A stretch of DNA of 64,000 bases. Origin: Vibrio sp. UCD-FRSSP16_30 (GTDB taxonomy: Bacteria > Pseudomonadota > Gammaproteobacteria > Enterobacterales > Vibrionaceae). The translations under genes were made by a program, and so were the position numbers. The stretch lies in assembly GCF_001676025.1 (NCBI RefSeq), contig NZ_LZFW01000001.1:268827-332826 (forward strand), written 5' to 3'. Of this stretch, positions 1 through 7,130 are shown one piece after another. Position 1 is the stretch's first letter, and each line of letters opens with the position of its first letter. The notes below the pieces were generated by a model. It saw nothing but the letters and a program-made list of their open reading frames with translations. It did not search any database and was not told where the DNA came from.

Positions 1-306
1 AGACGCTTGGATCCTCAAGATAGGATTAAAGAACTTGGAAATGCTAGTGTCCCGTTCCCATTTGACGTACATGCTATGATTTACTCAGATGATGCACCAG
101 CCTTAGAAGCTGAATTGCACAGAGCATTTGCTGCATATCGAGTTAATGCAGTTAACTTGAGAAAAGAGTTCTTCAATATTGATATTAATAGGATTAAACA
201 GAAAGTAGAGAGTATTTCTGGAATGAATGTAGAGTTTAAAATTACGTCACTAGCTACTGATTACTACGAAAGTTTACGCTTAAAAAATGGATTAAGTGCT
301 GCTTAG
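1..306 (+). CDS. DUF4041 / T5orf172 (GIY-YIG-like) protein, C-terminal fragment
   Basis: The reading frame is open from the left edge, so the true start lies outside the window; about 101 codons are visible. The visible part carries a RLDPQDRIKELG stretch followed by SVPFPFDVHAMIYS and LEAELHRAF. This is the signature of the T5orf172/Mug113 nuclease-like domain at the C-terminus of DUF4041 proteins, which are common in phage and defence islands. The function is not established. The TAG stop at 304-306 uses the first base of the IS256-type terminus as its G, so the insertion may have set the present C-terminus. Confidence 0.7.
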   Translation, partial: RRLDPQDRIKELGNASVPFPFDVHAMIYSDDAPALEAELHRAFAAYRVNAVNLRKEFFNIDINRIKQKVESISGMNVEFKITSLATDYYESLRLKNGLSAA

Positions 307-1328
307 AGGCTGTAACAGATTCTGTGTAACTGACATTTAGTTTATGTGCTTCTCGACACGGTCTTCGAACTCGATGATAAATCGACTCATCGCCTGACGC
401 CAGTTTTGAATGGGCATCGTCCATTTTTTACTGGCATCTTTAATCGCTAGATAAACCATCTTAGTTGCCGCTTCATCATTTGGGAAGATTTTACGCTTCT
501 TCAAAGCCTTACGTATCACGCTGTTGAGTGATTCAATCGCATTGGTTGTGTAAATGGCTTTTCGAATATCTTGCGGGTAGTTAAATAGCGTATTCAAGTT
601 TTGCCAGTGATTACGCCAAGACTTGGTTATTTGAGGGTACTGGGCGTCCCAGGTTTCACCGAACCGCTCTAATTCAAGTAACGCTTCGTCTTCTGTTGCC
701 GAACGGTATATTCGCTTCAAGTCAGCCGTGACTGCTTTATAGTCTTTCCAAGAGACGTATTTCAGAGAGTTGCGTACCATGTGAACGATACATAGCTGAA
801 TATGTGTTTCAGGGAACACTGTATTGATAGCATCAGAAAAACCTTTTAGGCCATCCACGCAAGCTATAAGTATGTCCTCAACGCCACGTTGGTTAAGCTC
901 TGTCAAAACATTGAGCCAGAACTTTGCGCCTTCGTTTTCTGCTATCCACATACCCATCAATTCTTTTTGCCCGTCAGTATTAATTCCAAGGGCAAGGAAG
1001 ATGGATTTGTTGATAATACGTTTATCTTGACGCACCTTAATCACAATGCAGTCAAGGTATACGATGGGGTAAAGGGCATCAAGCGGACGGGACTGCCACT
1101 CAATAATTTCATCGATGACGGCGTTTGTCACTCGCGAAACGAGACTCGGTGAAATCTCAGCACCGTACCATTCCTCAAAGGCATTGACGATGTCACGCGT
1201 GCTCATGCCTTGCGCGTAGAGCCACAGAATCTTATCGTCCATTGACGTAAATCGAGATTGGTGTTTTTTAACGAGCTTAGGATCGAAAGAGCCATTGCGA
1301 TCACGAGGTGTATCGAGTTCGAACTCCC
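306..1328 (-). mobile_element. IS256-family insertion sequence, truncated at its 5' (right) side
   Basis: The element begins with GAGGCTGTAACAGATTCTGT at 306. The same terminus with the same adjoining sequence recurs at 63703, which fixes this end. The other end is missing: transposase codons continue upstream to about 1328 and then stop abruptly at element Q, so only about 1.02 kb remain. No target duplication can be checked because one end is lost. This copy should not be able to transpose. Confidence 0.85.
337..1328 (-). pseudogene. IS256-family (Mutator-type) transposase, N-terminus missing
   Basis: An ATG at 1242 gives 301 residues, but the same frame continues upstream without a stop to about 1328 (residues FELDTPRDRNGSFDP and on), as expected for the middle of a transposase of about 400 residues. 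The first 70-80 residues, which hold part of the DNA-binding region, are gone. The catalytic DDE set is still visible: Asp in YLDCIVIKV, Asp in CVDGLKGF, and Glu in TTNAIESLN; the CIVHMVRNS motif typical of the family is also present. The gene is broken by truncation rather than by point decay. Its 3' part differs from the copy at the right edge at only a couple of synonymous positions, so both insertions look recent. Confidence 0.88.
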
Positions 1329-1686
1329 CTGAAGTTTATCGCGATAAATGGGTCATGTAGGCTTGGTGATCCCAACGCATGCCATGTCATGTTTGATAGT
1401 GCTTCATGAGTGAGATTTGATGAGGTTAGCAAAGAAAGCTTTTAAGTCATCCGTGCTTAAAGTATCTGGCGAGCGATTAAAATAGTGAGTAATCCGACGT
1501 ACCGCACGGGAATAAGCATCAATTGTCGCAGGCCGTTTACCTTGCAGTTTAAGATTGGCAAGGTGTTGTCCATAAAGGGAATTAAAGTGTTGTTGTTCAT
1601 AATGTTGTCTCCAGTATGAGCCTCTAAAATTAGAGGGTACTGAAAGTATGGATGATGAAGGTTCTTTTCTGCCGCCTAGCGGCTTT
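1329..1686 (-). repeat. Element Q, copy A: truncated tyrosine-recombinase remnant next to attC
   Basis: Starts at CTGAAGTTTATCGCGATAAA, which contains the 14-bp palindrome TTTATCGCGATAAA, and ends with a CCGC/GCGG hairpin just before the attC core. On the minus strand it carries the first part of a phage-integrase-like gene (residues such as LKLQGKRPATIDAYSRAVRR). In this copy the start region has lost about 10 bases, causing a frameshift, and a Trp codon has become TGA. The recombinase type is the one usually found next to IS91-family transposases. The first 60 or so bases, shared with copies B and E, are not part of the recombinase gene. Nothing else is seen between the IS256 remnant and the attC. 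Confidence 0.75.
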
Positions 1687-1779
1687 GCTCAACAAGTCAT
1701 TTAAATGGAAAATTAACAGTTGGCAATCGCTTCGCGATTATACGGCAACCATTAATTTCCACTTAATAAGGCGTTGATT
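1687..1779 (+). other. attC site (long type)
   Basis: The left core GCTCAAC fits RYYYAAC and the right core is GTTGATT. The inner arms pair well: TTTAAATGG with CCACTTAA and GTTGGCAA/TACGGCAACC, around a loop with the small palindrome AATCGCTTCGCGATT. The orientation (RYYYAAC left, GTTRRRY right) means cassette genes should read left to right and the integrase should lie to the left. Confidence 0.75.
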
Positions 1780-1851
1780 TTTCTTAGTATTGCTGAATAT
1801 TTATACTTGCACTATAATTGGTACAAAATTAAGTACAACTAAGGTGCTATT

Positions 1852-2133
1852 ATGACTCGACTAAGATTAGACCAAGATATTCAACCACTTTCAGAATTTA
1901 GAGCTGGCGTTGCGTCGTTTATTCGTCAAGTTAACGAAACGCGTAGACCTTTAGTTATTACTCAACGTGGTAAAGGTGTTGCTGTTGTTTTAGATGTTGC
2001 TGAATATGAAGCAATGCAAGAAAAAATAGAGTTACTGGAAGAAGTGCAGCAAGCTGAAGCACAAATCGCTAGTGGTTTAGGTTTATCTAATGATGATGCT
2101 CGTTCTAAAATCTTAGAGCACTTACGTTCATGA
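1852..2133 (+). CDS. Type II antitoxin, Phd/YefM family
   Basis: This 93-residue protein is the first gene of a two-gene cassette. Residues 1-60 show the Phd/YefM pattern (SEFRAGVASFIRQVNETRRPLVITQRGKG split across two helices and a strand, then AVVLDVAEYEAM), which forms the DNA-binding dimer that autorepresses the operon. The remaining 30 residues are charged and helical, as expected of the toxin-neutralising tail. The stop overlaps the toxin start by ATGA (2130-2133), which implies translational coupling. It lies on the array strand, with a TATAAT-like sequence at about 1812-1817 that could serve as its own promoter. Family assignment is secure; the exact subfamily is not. Confidence 0.88.
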   Translation: MTRLRLDQDIQPLSEFRAGVASFIRQVNETRRPLVITQRGKGVAVVLDVAEYEAMQEKIELLEEVQQAEAQIASGLGLSNDDARSKILEHLRS

Positions 2134-2417
2134 ATGTTATTTGGTCGCCGCTTGCTTTAGACAAAATAGGGCAGACAGCGGAATACATAGCATTAGACAA
2201 TCCATCAGCGGCAGAAAAATGGGTTAATGATGTATTCGATAAAGCTGAGAATTTAGGTTCATTTCCAGAGTTGGGTCGTCTTGTCCCTGAGCTGAATAAA
2301 GCCAATTATCGTGAAATCATTTTTGGTAATTACCGCATTATTTATAGCGTAATGTTAAGCGTAAATATTTTAACGGTTCGTAACTGTAGTCAATTGCTTA
2401 CTATGGCTGATATATAA
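2130..2417 (+). CDS. Type II toxin, RelE/ParE family
   Basis: A 95-residue protein coupled to the upstream antitoxin by a 4-base ATGA overlap. It has the compact RelE/ParE fold pattern: an N-terminal strand (NVIWSPLALDKI), two helices (TAEYIALDNPSAAEKWVNDVF), a PELGRLVPEL loop and C-terminal strands YREIIFGNYRIIYSV. The YREI..GNYRIIY motif is typical of ParE-like members, which act on gyrase or on ribosome-bound mRNA; which of the two cannot be decided here. The gene ends just before a short attC, so the pair is a complete integron cassette. Such modules are known to stabilise large cassette arrays. Confidence 0.87.
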   Translation: MNVIWSPLALDKIGQTAEYIALDNPSAAEKWVNDVFDKAENLGSFPELGRLVPELNKANYREIIFGNYRIIYSVMLSVNILTVRNCSQLLTMADI

Positions 2418-2419
2418 AA

Positions 2420-2474
2420 TTATAACGAATAAGGGTAAGTGCCACCCAACCGACACTTAATCTGGCTGTTGAAC
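2420..2474 (+). other. attC site (short type)
   Basis: About 55 bp. The right core GTTGAAC fits GTTRRRY; the left core TTATAAC is one base off consensus. The inner arms TAAGTGCC and GACACTTA pair with one mismatch. Very similar sites lie at 6184-6236 and 8621-8675. Confidence 0.75.
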
Positions 2475-2585
2475 AAGCCCAATCGTGTAGTTGTCTTCTA
2501 TTAGTAAATTGCTCTTTGGTGAGTAGCTTGAAATGAACCTCATCGACTTTCTACAAGTCGTACGAGGCTATCGAGTTGAATCCGC
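2475..2585 (+). repeat. Element P, copy 1
   Basis: A sequence of about 110 bp that directly follows the short attC and recurs after the other two short attC sites (6237-6303 and 8676-8786). It contains a 25-codon frame starting ATGAACCTCATCGAC (2534) that ends soon after the repeat. I do not recognise its product. The next 80 bases (2586-2668) are unique and hold nothing I recognise. Confidence 0.7.
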
Positions 2586-2668
2586 AATGATTGACCCTGA
2601 TGAACTCTAATTATCTTGTGACTTTAAGAGTGTTTACTCTCCCTTAGTGTGTTCTCGCATGATCAAAC

Positions 2669-3034
2669 CTGAAGTTTATCGTGATAAATGGGTCATGTAG
2701 GCTTGGTGAGCCCAACGCATGCCATATCAAGTTTGACAGTACTCCATGAGTGAGATTCGATGAGGTTAGCAAAGAAAGCTTTTAAGTCATCTGTCTTAAA
2801 GTATCTGGCGAGCGATCAAAATAGTGAGTAATCCGACGTACCGCACGGGAATAAGCATCAATTGTCGCAGGCCGTTTACCTTGCAGTTTAAGATTGGTAA
2901 GGTGTTGTTCATAAAGGGAATTAAAATTGTGTTGTTCAGCGCTGTTCATCATGTTGTCTCCAGTATAAGCCTCTAAAATTAGAGGGTACTGAAAGTATGG
3001 ATGATGAAGGTTCTTTTCTGCCGCCTACGGCTTA
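2669..3034 (-). repeat. Element Q, copy B: truncated tyrosine-recombinase remnant
   Basis: The fullest copy of element Q. The recombinase start is the ATG at 2952 or 2949 on the minus strand (MNSAEQ-type start). The frame breaks within the first 20 codons through an indel at about 2925-2932, and a second indel is visible near 2801. Left of the coding remnant are the same end sequence and TTTATCGTGATAAA near-palindrome as in copy A. On the other side lie the CCTCTAA/TTAGAGG hairpin and the CCGCCTACGG end that abuts the attC core GTTCAAC. Confidence 0.75.
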
Positions 3035-3131
3035 GTTCAACAAACGCTTTAAATCTGATTCGTGAATGTGCGCTATTTTCGCCTTGCTCAATTTTGGCAC
3101 ACGTCACTCACAGTTTAAGCGGGCGTTAGCC
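3035..3131 (+). other. attC site (long type)
   Basis: The left core GTTCAAC is a perfect RYYYAAC. The right part GCGGGCGTTAGCC is the classic Vibrio-type attC end, with core GTTAGCC. The arms AACGCTTTAAA and TTTAAGCGGGCGTT pair in the folded bottom strand. Confidence 0.85.
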
Positions 3132-3158
3132 TCCATCAATCATAGGGACATAAATCAA

Positions 3159-4448
3159 TTGAAGAATATATTTTTACTATTAATTTCAATCTGGAGAACT
3201 CTCAAAGGTATAAGTCACCGCATTGTGTGGCTTAAATATCACTACCTTCAGTTCTTATTATCTCTTTTTTCTGCTTATATCGTGTTCTCACTCTTTTCTA
3301 TATCTGGTAACGAACTAAGAGAACAGTTGACTAGCATTCAAAATTATGGATATTTGACAGAGTCTATAGCAATACTAGTTATCATCTTTTCGCTTGTTAA
3401 AGGATGGAAACTTTTGCGCACAGACATAGTATTTGAAAAGCAAGATAATATTAATCAGTTACCAAAAGAAATTGACATATATAAAAAAATAAGCACTTTT
3501 GATGACCACTCTATTGTTTATGATGATTTGGTCAATAGAAACTTAGAGTCGGGTTCTAATCCAATAAAGCTTAATAATGAAATCTTTGAACTGCATCCTT
3601 TAGTTAATGAAATGCTTCCTTTTTTTATTCTAAATATGCCTGAAGCAAAAATTGATACAACAGACGATTTGAAAGTCAGGCTTAATAGCGATATCGATAA
3701 TCAATTCATTACCTCTAATCTAGAAGTCAATCTTCAGAAAACATCCTATTTTAGAGATAGACTTTCAAATAGCCTTGCTAATTACATAGTAATGAAAGAT
3801 GGACGTATTATTTTTGATTTAAGACCTCGTGAAGTATTAACCCAAGAAGGGTATTTCTATAGTTTGAGAGAGTCAAAGCTATCAAATCAACTAGGAGGTA
3901 GTGTTATTTTATTTACCTCAGACTCTTCTATTGTGTTACTTAAACAAGGAAATAGAACATCTGAGAACTCTGGAAAATTAGCACCCTCAGGTTCTGGTTC
4001 TTTTGATTATCTCACTAAAAAATCTATAGGAAAACAAACGTTCCAAGAGTTTTCAAAACAGCAAATCACCAGGGAATTAACTGAAGAATGTGGTCTTGAT
4101 AGTGCAGATATACATGATATACAGATATGTGGATTTGGACGTTATCTATACAGAAATGGAAAGCCTGAAATTTTTTGTGTGGCATCCACAAAAAAAAGCT
4201 CAAGTGAAATATCAATCCCTATTAAAGAATTAGACTTCCACCAAAAAGAAATTGAAATAGTATCATTTAGGACAGGACTGAGTAAAGAAAATGTTATTTC
4301 GGTTTTAGATAAGCTCATTTCGAAAATAGAAAACAAAGAGAATGGTTTCTCAAACTGTTCTGGTGTTCTTTATTGGAATGTATTATTTGCAAAAAAATAT
4401 ATAGAAACCCTAGATGATGAAAGGCTACAAAAACTTTTCGCAATTTAG
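3159..4448 (+). CDS. Membrane-anchored NUDIX-domain protein (integron cassette)
   Basis: The frame is open from an ATG at 3066, but that start lies inside the attC. A TTG at 3159, with AGGGA about 12 bases upstream, is the likelier start and gives 429 residues; GTG at 3225 is an alternative. Two hydrophobic segments (about residues 29-48 and 67-84) anchor the protein. Residues 85-250 are unfamiliar and hydrophilic. A perfect NUDIX box follows: G291-x5-E297-x7-R305-E-L-T-E309-E310-C-G-L, with all metal-binding glutamates present. NUDIX enzymes hydrolyse nucleoside diphosphates linked to another group; the substrate here is unknown. The coding region is AT-rich compared with the core genes. A signalling-nucleotide or nucleotide-depletion role in phage defence is possible but is inference only. 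Confidence 0.8.
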   Translation: MKNIFLLLISIWRTLKGISHRIVWLKYHYLQFLLSLFSAYIVFSLFSISGNELREQLTSIQNYGYLTESIAILVIIFSLVKGWKLLRTDIVFEKQDNINQLPKEIDIYKKISTFDDHSIVYDDLVNRNLESGSNPIKLNNEIFELHPLVNEMLPFFILNMPEAKIDTTDDLKVRLNSDIDNQFITSNLEVNLQKTSYFRDRLSNSLANYIVMKDGRIIFDLRPREVLTQEGYFYSLRESKLSNQLGGSVILFTSDSSIVLLKQGNRTSENSGKLAPSGSGSFDYLTKKSIGKQTFQEFSKQQITRELTEECGLDSADIHDIQICGFGRYLYRNGKPEIFCVASTKKSSSEISIPIKELDFHQKEIEIVSFRTGLSKENVISVLDKLISKIENKENGFSNCSGVLYWNVLFAKKYIETLDDERLQKLFAI

Positions 4449-4543
4449 GCTAACAAATTAATTAACAAGGACAAGATACAGTTGGCTATTTTCGTTTCTC
4501 AAATTTTAGCCAATTATATTTGTCTGTTATTAGGGCGTTAGTT
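4448..4543 (+). other. attC site (long type)
   Basis: Left core GGCTAAC and right core GTTAGTT both fit or nearly fit consensus. The arms ACAAGATACAGTTGGCTA and TAGCCAATTATATTTGTC are complementary apart from a few bases. The left core starts on the last base of the NUDIX stop codon, the usual tight packing of an integron cassette. Confidence 0.85.
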
Positions 4544-4590
4544 TACCAATCGAAATTATCACCCTAACTAGAAATGCCAGAGTGTGAGAA

Positions 4591-4890
4591 TTAACGTAGG
4601 TGGTTTTGTGGTAACTGCGATTGTCCGAGAACTGCAACGACCAGAATATAATCGTCTTCCTTGGTGAAGTAAGCAGTATGTTTGCCAATCGGAAAGTAAA
4701 AACCGTTTTGATATATATCATCGCAGCTTCTTCCGATTGCGGGATGATCAGCTAGCATCTGGAATCCAGTAAGAAGTGTGTCTTTGTAGCTATTCCACTG
4801 CGTTTCTGAAAAATTTGTAATTGTATAAGTTTTGATTTTGCGTAAATGAGTCTGCGCTAATTTGCTTAGTTTAAATTTGCTCTTGTGCAT
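4591..4890 (-). CDS. Type II toxin, RelE/ParE family
   Basis: A 99-residue protein on the strand opposite to the cassette direction. The pattern is ParE-like: KFKLSKLAQTHLRKIKTYT, then a helical segment, a HPAIGRSCDDI loop (matching the HPxxGRxxDE loop of the family) and strands GFYFPIGKHTAYF and YILVVAVLG. It lies 7 bases downstream of its antitoxin gene. As it is antisense to the array it must rely on its own promoter beside the antitoxin gene. Whether the target is gyrase or mRNA cannot be told. Confidence 0.85.
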   Translation of the reverse strand: MHKSKFKLSKLAQTHLRKIKTYTITNFSETQWNSYKDTLLTGFQMLADHPAIGRSCDDIYQNGFYFPIGKHTAYFTKEDDYILVVAVLGQSQLPQNHLR

Positions 4891-4897
4891 ATTTTAC

Positions 4898-5140
4898 TTA
4901 TAACGTGTTGAGGAAGTTTTCACCGTCAACCACATTGCCCAAAGCTAAGTCTTGTTTTGCTGATTCAAAGCAGTGTTTTATGTAATCAGCTTTCATTGCT
5001 TCAAGTTCTTCATAATCTTTAATCGACATCACGACGACAGCATCTTTGTTGTTTTTGCTAATTTTAATTGGTTCACGCTGAGCATTTAGAAGTAGCTCAC
5101 CGAAATTACGTTTGGCATCATTTGCTGTTAATGTGTGCAT
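4898..5140 (-). CDS. Type II antitoxin, Phd/YefM family
   Basis: An 80-residue protein with the clear Phd/YefM N-terminus: LTANDAKRNFGELLLNAQRE, then PIKISKNNKDAVVVMSIKDYEEL. The last 30 residues are acidic and likely wrap the toxin. It is the promoter-proximal gene of the antisense toxin-antitoxin cassette, 7 bases ahead of the toxin. The region just upstream (5141-5172) is AT-rich with TATAAT-like bases at about 5172-5177 on the minus strand and could hold the promoter. It is unlike the 1852-2133 antitoxin in sequence, so cross-neutralisation is unlikely. Confidence 0.87.
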   Translation of the reverse strand: MHTLTANDAKRNFGELLLNAQREPIKISKNNKDAVVVMSIKDYEELEAMKADYIKHCFESAKQDLALGNVVDGENFLNTL

Positions 5141-5172
5141 AGTTAAGCTCCAATTTTCGGATTACAGAGAAA

Positions 5173-5465
5173 TTATAACTTATCGTGCGTAATGTGCAAT
5201 TTAATTAAATCGTGCGATTTGTGTGAAAAGCGAACTGACAAACGATCAGCATAATGATTCATCCAACGTACCGCACGGGAATAAGCATCAACTGTCGCAG
5301 GCCGTTTGCCTTGCAGTTTAAGATTGCTAAGGTGTTGTTCATAAAGGGGATTAAAGTGTTGTTGTTCAGCGCTGTTCATCATGTTGTCTCCAGTATGAGC
5401 CTCTAAAATTAGAGGGTACTGAAAGTATGGATGATGAAGGTTCTTTTCTGCCGCCTAGCGGCTTC
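5173..5465 (-). repeat. Element Q, copy C: shortened recombinase remnant
   Basis: The recombinase start is the ATG at 5382 (minus strand), and about 45 codons match the other copies (HFNPLYEQHLSNLKLQGKRP, then AYSRAVRWMNHY). Homology then stops at about 5247, where the sequence passes into the flank of the toxin-antitoxin cassette, so the palindromic end of Q is missing here. The CCTCTAA/TTAGAGG and CCGCCTAGCGG hairpins and the junction to the attC core are intact. The 5141-5567 gap holds only this element and the attC. Confidence 0.75.
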
Positions 5466-5554
5466 GTTCAACAAGCCAATTAAGCGGAACTAAAAACAGT
5501 TTGCTCGGTTTCGCTTCGCTACACATTTTAGCCGTTTATTGGGGGGTAGTTTGC
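5466..5554 (+). other. attC site (long type, right core degenerate)
   Basis: The left core GTTCAAC is perfect. The arms AAGCGGAACTAAAAACAG and the AGCCGTTTATT side pair only partly, and the right core reads GGTAGTTTG, as if one T of GTTAG had been lost. The site is probably weak or inactive. Confidence 0.6.
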
Positions 5555-5567
5555 CCACCGATTACAA

Positions 5568-5846
5568 TTAGTCGGTAGGAAATTTTTGCTTCTGGTGTAG
5601 AACTCGCATTACACGAATTGTTGAGCCATCAACACAGTAGGAAACGATCATTGAGATTTCTGGGATAATCAGTAATCGTCCTCGAATACCATCACGTTGA
5701 ACACCCATAAGTGGTTGCTCAAGTAAATTTTCTACTTTAGCTTCAATGATTTCATCAGTTTTGTCTGCCGCATCAGGGTTGAAGTCATAAAGAAACTCAA
5801 AGATCTTTTCACGATCATTTAGCGATTCTTCTTCCCATAAAATCAT
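5568..5846 (-). CDS. Type II toxin, RelE/ParE family
   Basis: A 92-residue protein on the minus strand that overlaps its antitoxin gene by ATGA (5843-5846). The RelE/ParE order is visible: WEEESLNDREKIFEFLYDF, a PLMGVQRDGIRGRLLIIPE segment with the conserved basic residues, then strands MIVSYCVDGSTIRVMRVLHQ. RMRVLHxxQ-like ends are typical of RelE-family mRNA interferases and ParE relatives alike. Together with the antitoxin it forms a complete cassette closed by a short attC, antisense to the array. Confidence 0.87.
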   Translation of the reverse strand: MILWEEESLNDREKIFEFLYDFNPDAADKTDEIIEAKVENLLEQPLMGVQRDGIRGRLLIIPEISMIVSYCVDGSTIRVMRVLHQKQKFPTD

Positions 5847-6127
5847 TGTTGCCCTCGGCTACGAATCTTTGCTTTTCTTTCAGCCATTCGTGCTTTTGCT
5901 GAGTCATGGTCAACAAATGAAGCTTTTCCTGAGTCAAACTTCTCAAATGCTAGGTTTACTTGTTCAGTTAACCAAGCGTCGTGAGCTAATGCTTTGCGTT
6001 GTTGTTCAGCCATTTGCTCAGTAAGTTCGCGGCAAGCATCGCTAAGTGTGCGTCCTTGGCTCTCAGCCATTTGCTGAGCTAAGCGTTTAATTTCGTCATC
6101 AACACGAAATTGAATTCTAGTGTCCAT
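5843..6127 (-). CDS. Type II antitoxin, RelB/DinJ family
   Basis: A 94-residue protein with a ribbon-helix-helix start (TRIQFRVDDEIKRLAQQMAE, then GRTLSDACRELTEQMAEQ), which binds operator DNA as a dimer. The charged C-terminal half (residues 50-94) should contact the toxin. It starts at the ATG at 6127 and ends in the ATGA overlap with the toxin. The intergenic stretch 6128-6183 contains TAACATTTGTACACAC-type sequence that may carry promoter and operator. This is a different antitoxin family from the two other pairs in the array. Confidence 0.87.
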   Translation of the reverse strand: MDTRIQFRVDDEIKRLAQQMAESQGRTLSDACRELTEQMAEQQRKALAHDAWLTEQVNLAFEKFDSGKASFVDHDSAKARMAERKAKIRSRGQQ

Positions 6128-6183
6128 GATTAACTCCTAAATTGATGTGTGTACAAATGTTAGCACTGGAGTTGGGCAAGGGC

Positions 6184-6236
6184 AACTAACGAATAAGGAT
6201 ACGTCGCCCAGCCGACACTTTATCTGGGTGTTGAAC
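6184..6236 (+). other. attC site (short type)
   Basis: Left core AACTAAC, right core GTTGAAC (perfect GTTRRRY). The inner arms are more diverged than in its sister sites, with ACGTCGCCC in place of AAGTGCCAC. Element P follows immediately. Confidence 0.7.
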
Positions 6237-6303
6237 AAGCCCAATCGTGTAGTTGTCTTCTATTAGTAAATTGCTCTTTGGTGAGTAGCTTGAAATGAGC
6301 CTC
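6237..6303 (+). repeat. Element P, copy 2 (truncated)
   Basis: Matches copies 1 and 3 up to TTGAAATGAGCCTC and then switches directly into the hairpin part of element Q. The switch falls in a 9-base word, ATGAGCCTC, present both in P (8734 region) and in Q (copies A and C), so a microhomology deletion has fused the two repeats. Confidence 0.7.
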
Positions 6304-6357
6304 TAAAATTAGAGGGTACTGAAAGTATGGATGATGAAGTTTTTTCTTCCGCCTACG
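6298..6357 (-). repeat. Element Q, copy D: hairpin end only
   Basis: Only the attC-proximal 60 bases of Q remain: the CCTCTAA/TTAGAGG hairpin, ACTGAAAGTATGGATGATGA and the CCGCCTACGG hairpin. The recombinase remnant is gone. It again lies directly left of an attC remnant, in the same orientation as copies A, B, C and E. Confidence 0.7.
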
Positions 6358-6381
6358 GCGCACCAGATTTGGGCGTTATAT
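6358..6381 (+). other. attC remnant (right half)
   Basis: Only CCAGATTTGGGCGTTATAT is left, i.e. the GGGCGTTAT end of an attC. No left core is found, so it should not recombine. The next 137 bases up to 6518 are AT-rich, with no recognised signal beyond the probable promoter of the following gene. Confidence 0.55.
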
Positions 6382-6518
6382 ATCAAAGACAAAATGCTTT
6401 TGAATATCTCATTTTTAATGTGAATTATGTGATCGATTAGATAAGATTGCTTCAATTGTATGATTGTGATTGCACATATACGATATCATCGATAAACACT
6501 TTTAAACTGGATAATGAA

Positions 6519-7124
6519 ATGTCTAATATGGGTAAAATTACAAAAGTTTTTTATTCCTCAAATACGAAAGTAGCGTCGTTAGTAAAAGAAGCTATAAGTA
6601 TTTGGCCGTATGGATATTGTGAGTTCACATCTTCGCTACCGGAAGACAATGGTCAAAATTTAGATGAGTGGTTTGTAGAACTTACAGATAGAGGAAGTGA
6701 TAGTAATAACAAAACAATCATTGATGCATACTTACATTTAGGGTGTGGTTTTTCTTTCGTTGATATTTATGAACCTGAAATGGAACGGTGGCTCGCGTCT
6801 GGTGATCAGTTTGAAACGTTAACTATAACTTCGACGTTTAAAGAGTTAGGTTATGAAGTTTATCACGCAGTTGCTAGATTGAAATCAGAACTGTATGACC
6901 TTAATCGTGAAATAAAAGCGTTAATTATTACAAGTGTAGGAAAGAATATATCCTTAGTAGATCATTCTCTATTTTCGTCAATTATACAATCAAATAATAT
7001 TTATGGGTTGGCTAATGGGTGCCATCTCGATAATGTAGAAAATGCTTACATAAAGCTTCATATAGCAATTGGTTCTAAATTAATACTGCCTGATTCAGAT
7101 ATACCTGAATTCCTGAGAAAGTAA
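6519..7124 (+). CDS. Hypothetical cassette protein, unrecognised
   Basis: The frame is open from a TTG at 6447, but the ATG at 6519 (MSNMGKITKVF, weak GGA 8-10 bases upstream) is the more natural start and gives 201 residues. No known motif is recognised. The protein looks soluble and mixed alpha/beta: an N-terminal strand (KITKVFYSS), a WPYGYCEFTSSLPEDN segment, an acidic aromatic stretch DIYEPEMERWLASGD and a helical middle (TFKELGYEVYHAVARLKSEL). No signal peptide or membrane segment is seen. The gene has the high AT content of the other cassette genes. It could be a stand-alone cassette protein of any kind; no function is proposed. Confidence 0.65.
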   Translation: MSNMGKITKVFYSSNTKVASLVKEAISIWPYGYCEFTSSLPEDNGQNLDEWFVELTDRGSDSNNKTIIDAYLHLGCGFSFVDIYEPEMERWLASGDQFETLTITSTFKELGYEVYHAVARLKSELYDLNREIKALIITSVGKNISLVDHSLFSSIIQSNNIYGLANGCHLDNVENAYIKLHIAIGSKLILPDSDIPEFLRK

Positions 7125-7130
7125 GTGATG

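Noticed and set aside
824..1152. Plus-strand frames inside the IS256 transposase
   Set aside because: Antisense shadows of a clear transposase reading frame.
3066..3158. Extended N-terminus of the NUDIX protein from ATG 3066
   Set aside because: The first 22 codons lie in the attC site, whose sequence serves recombination; cassette genes normally start after the attC.
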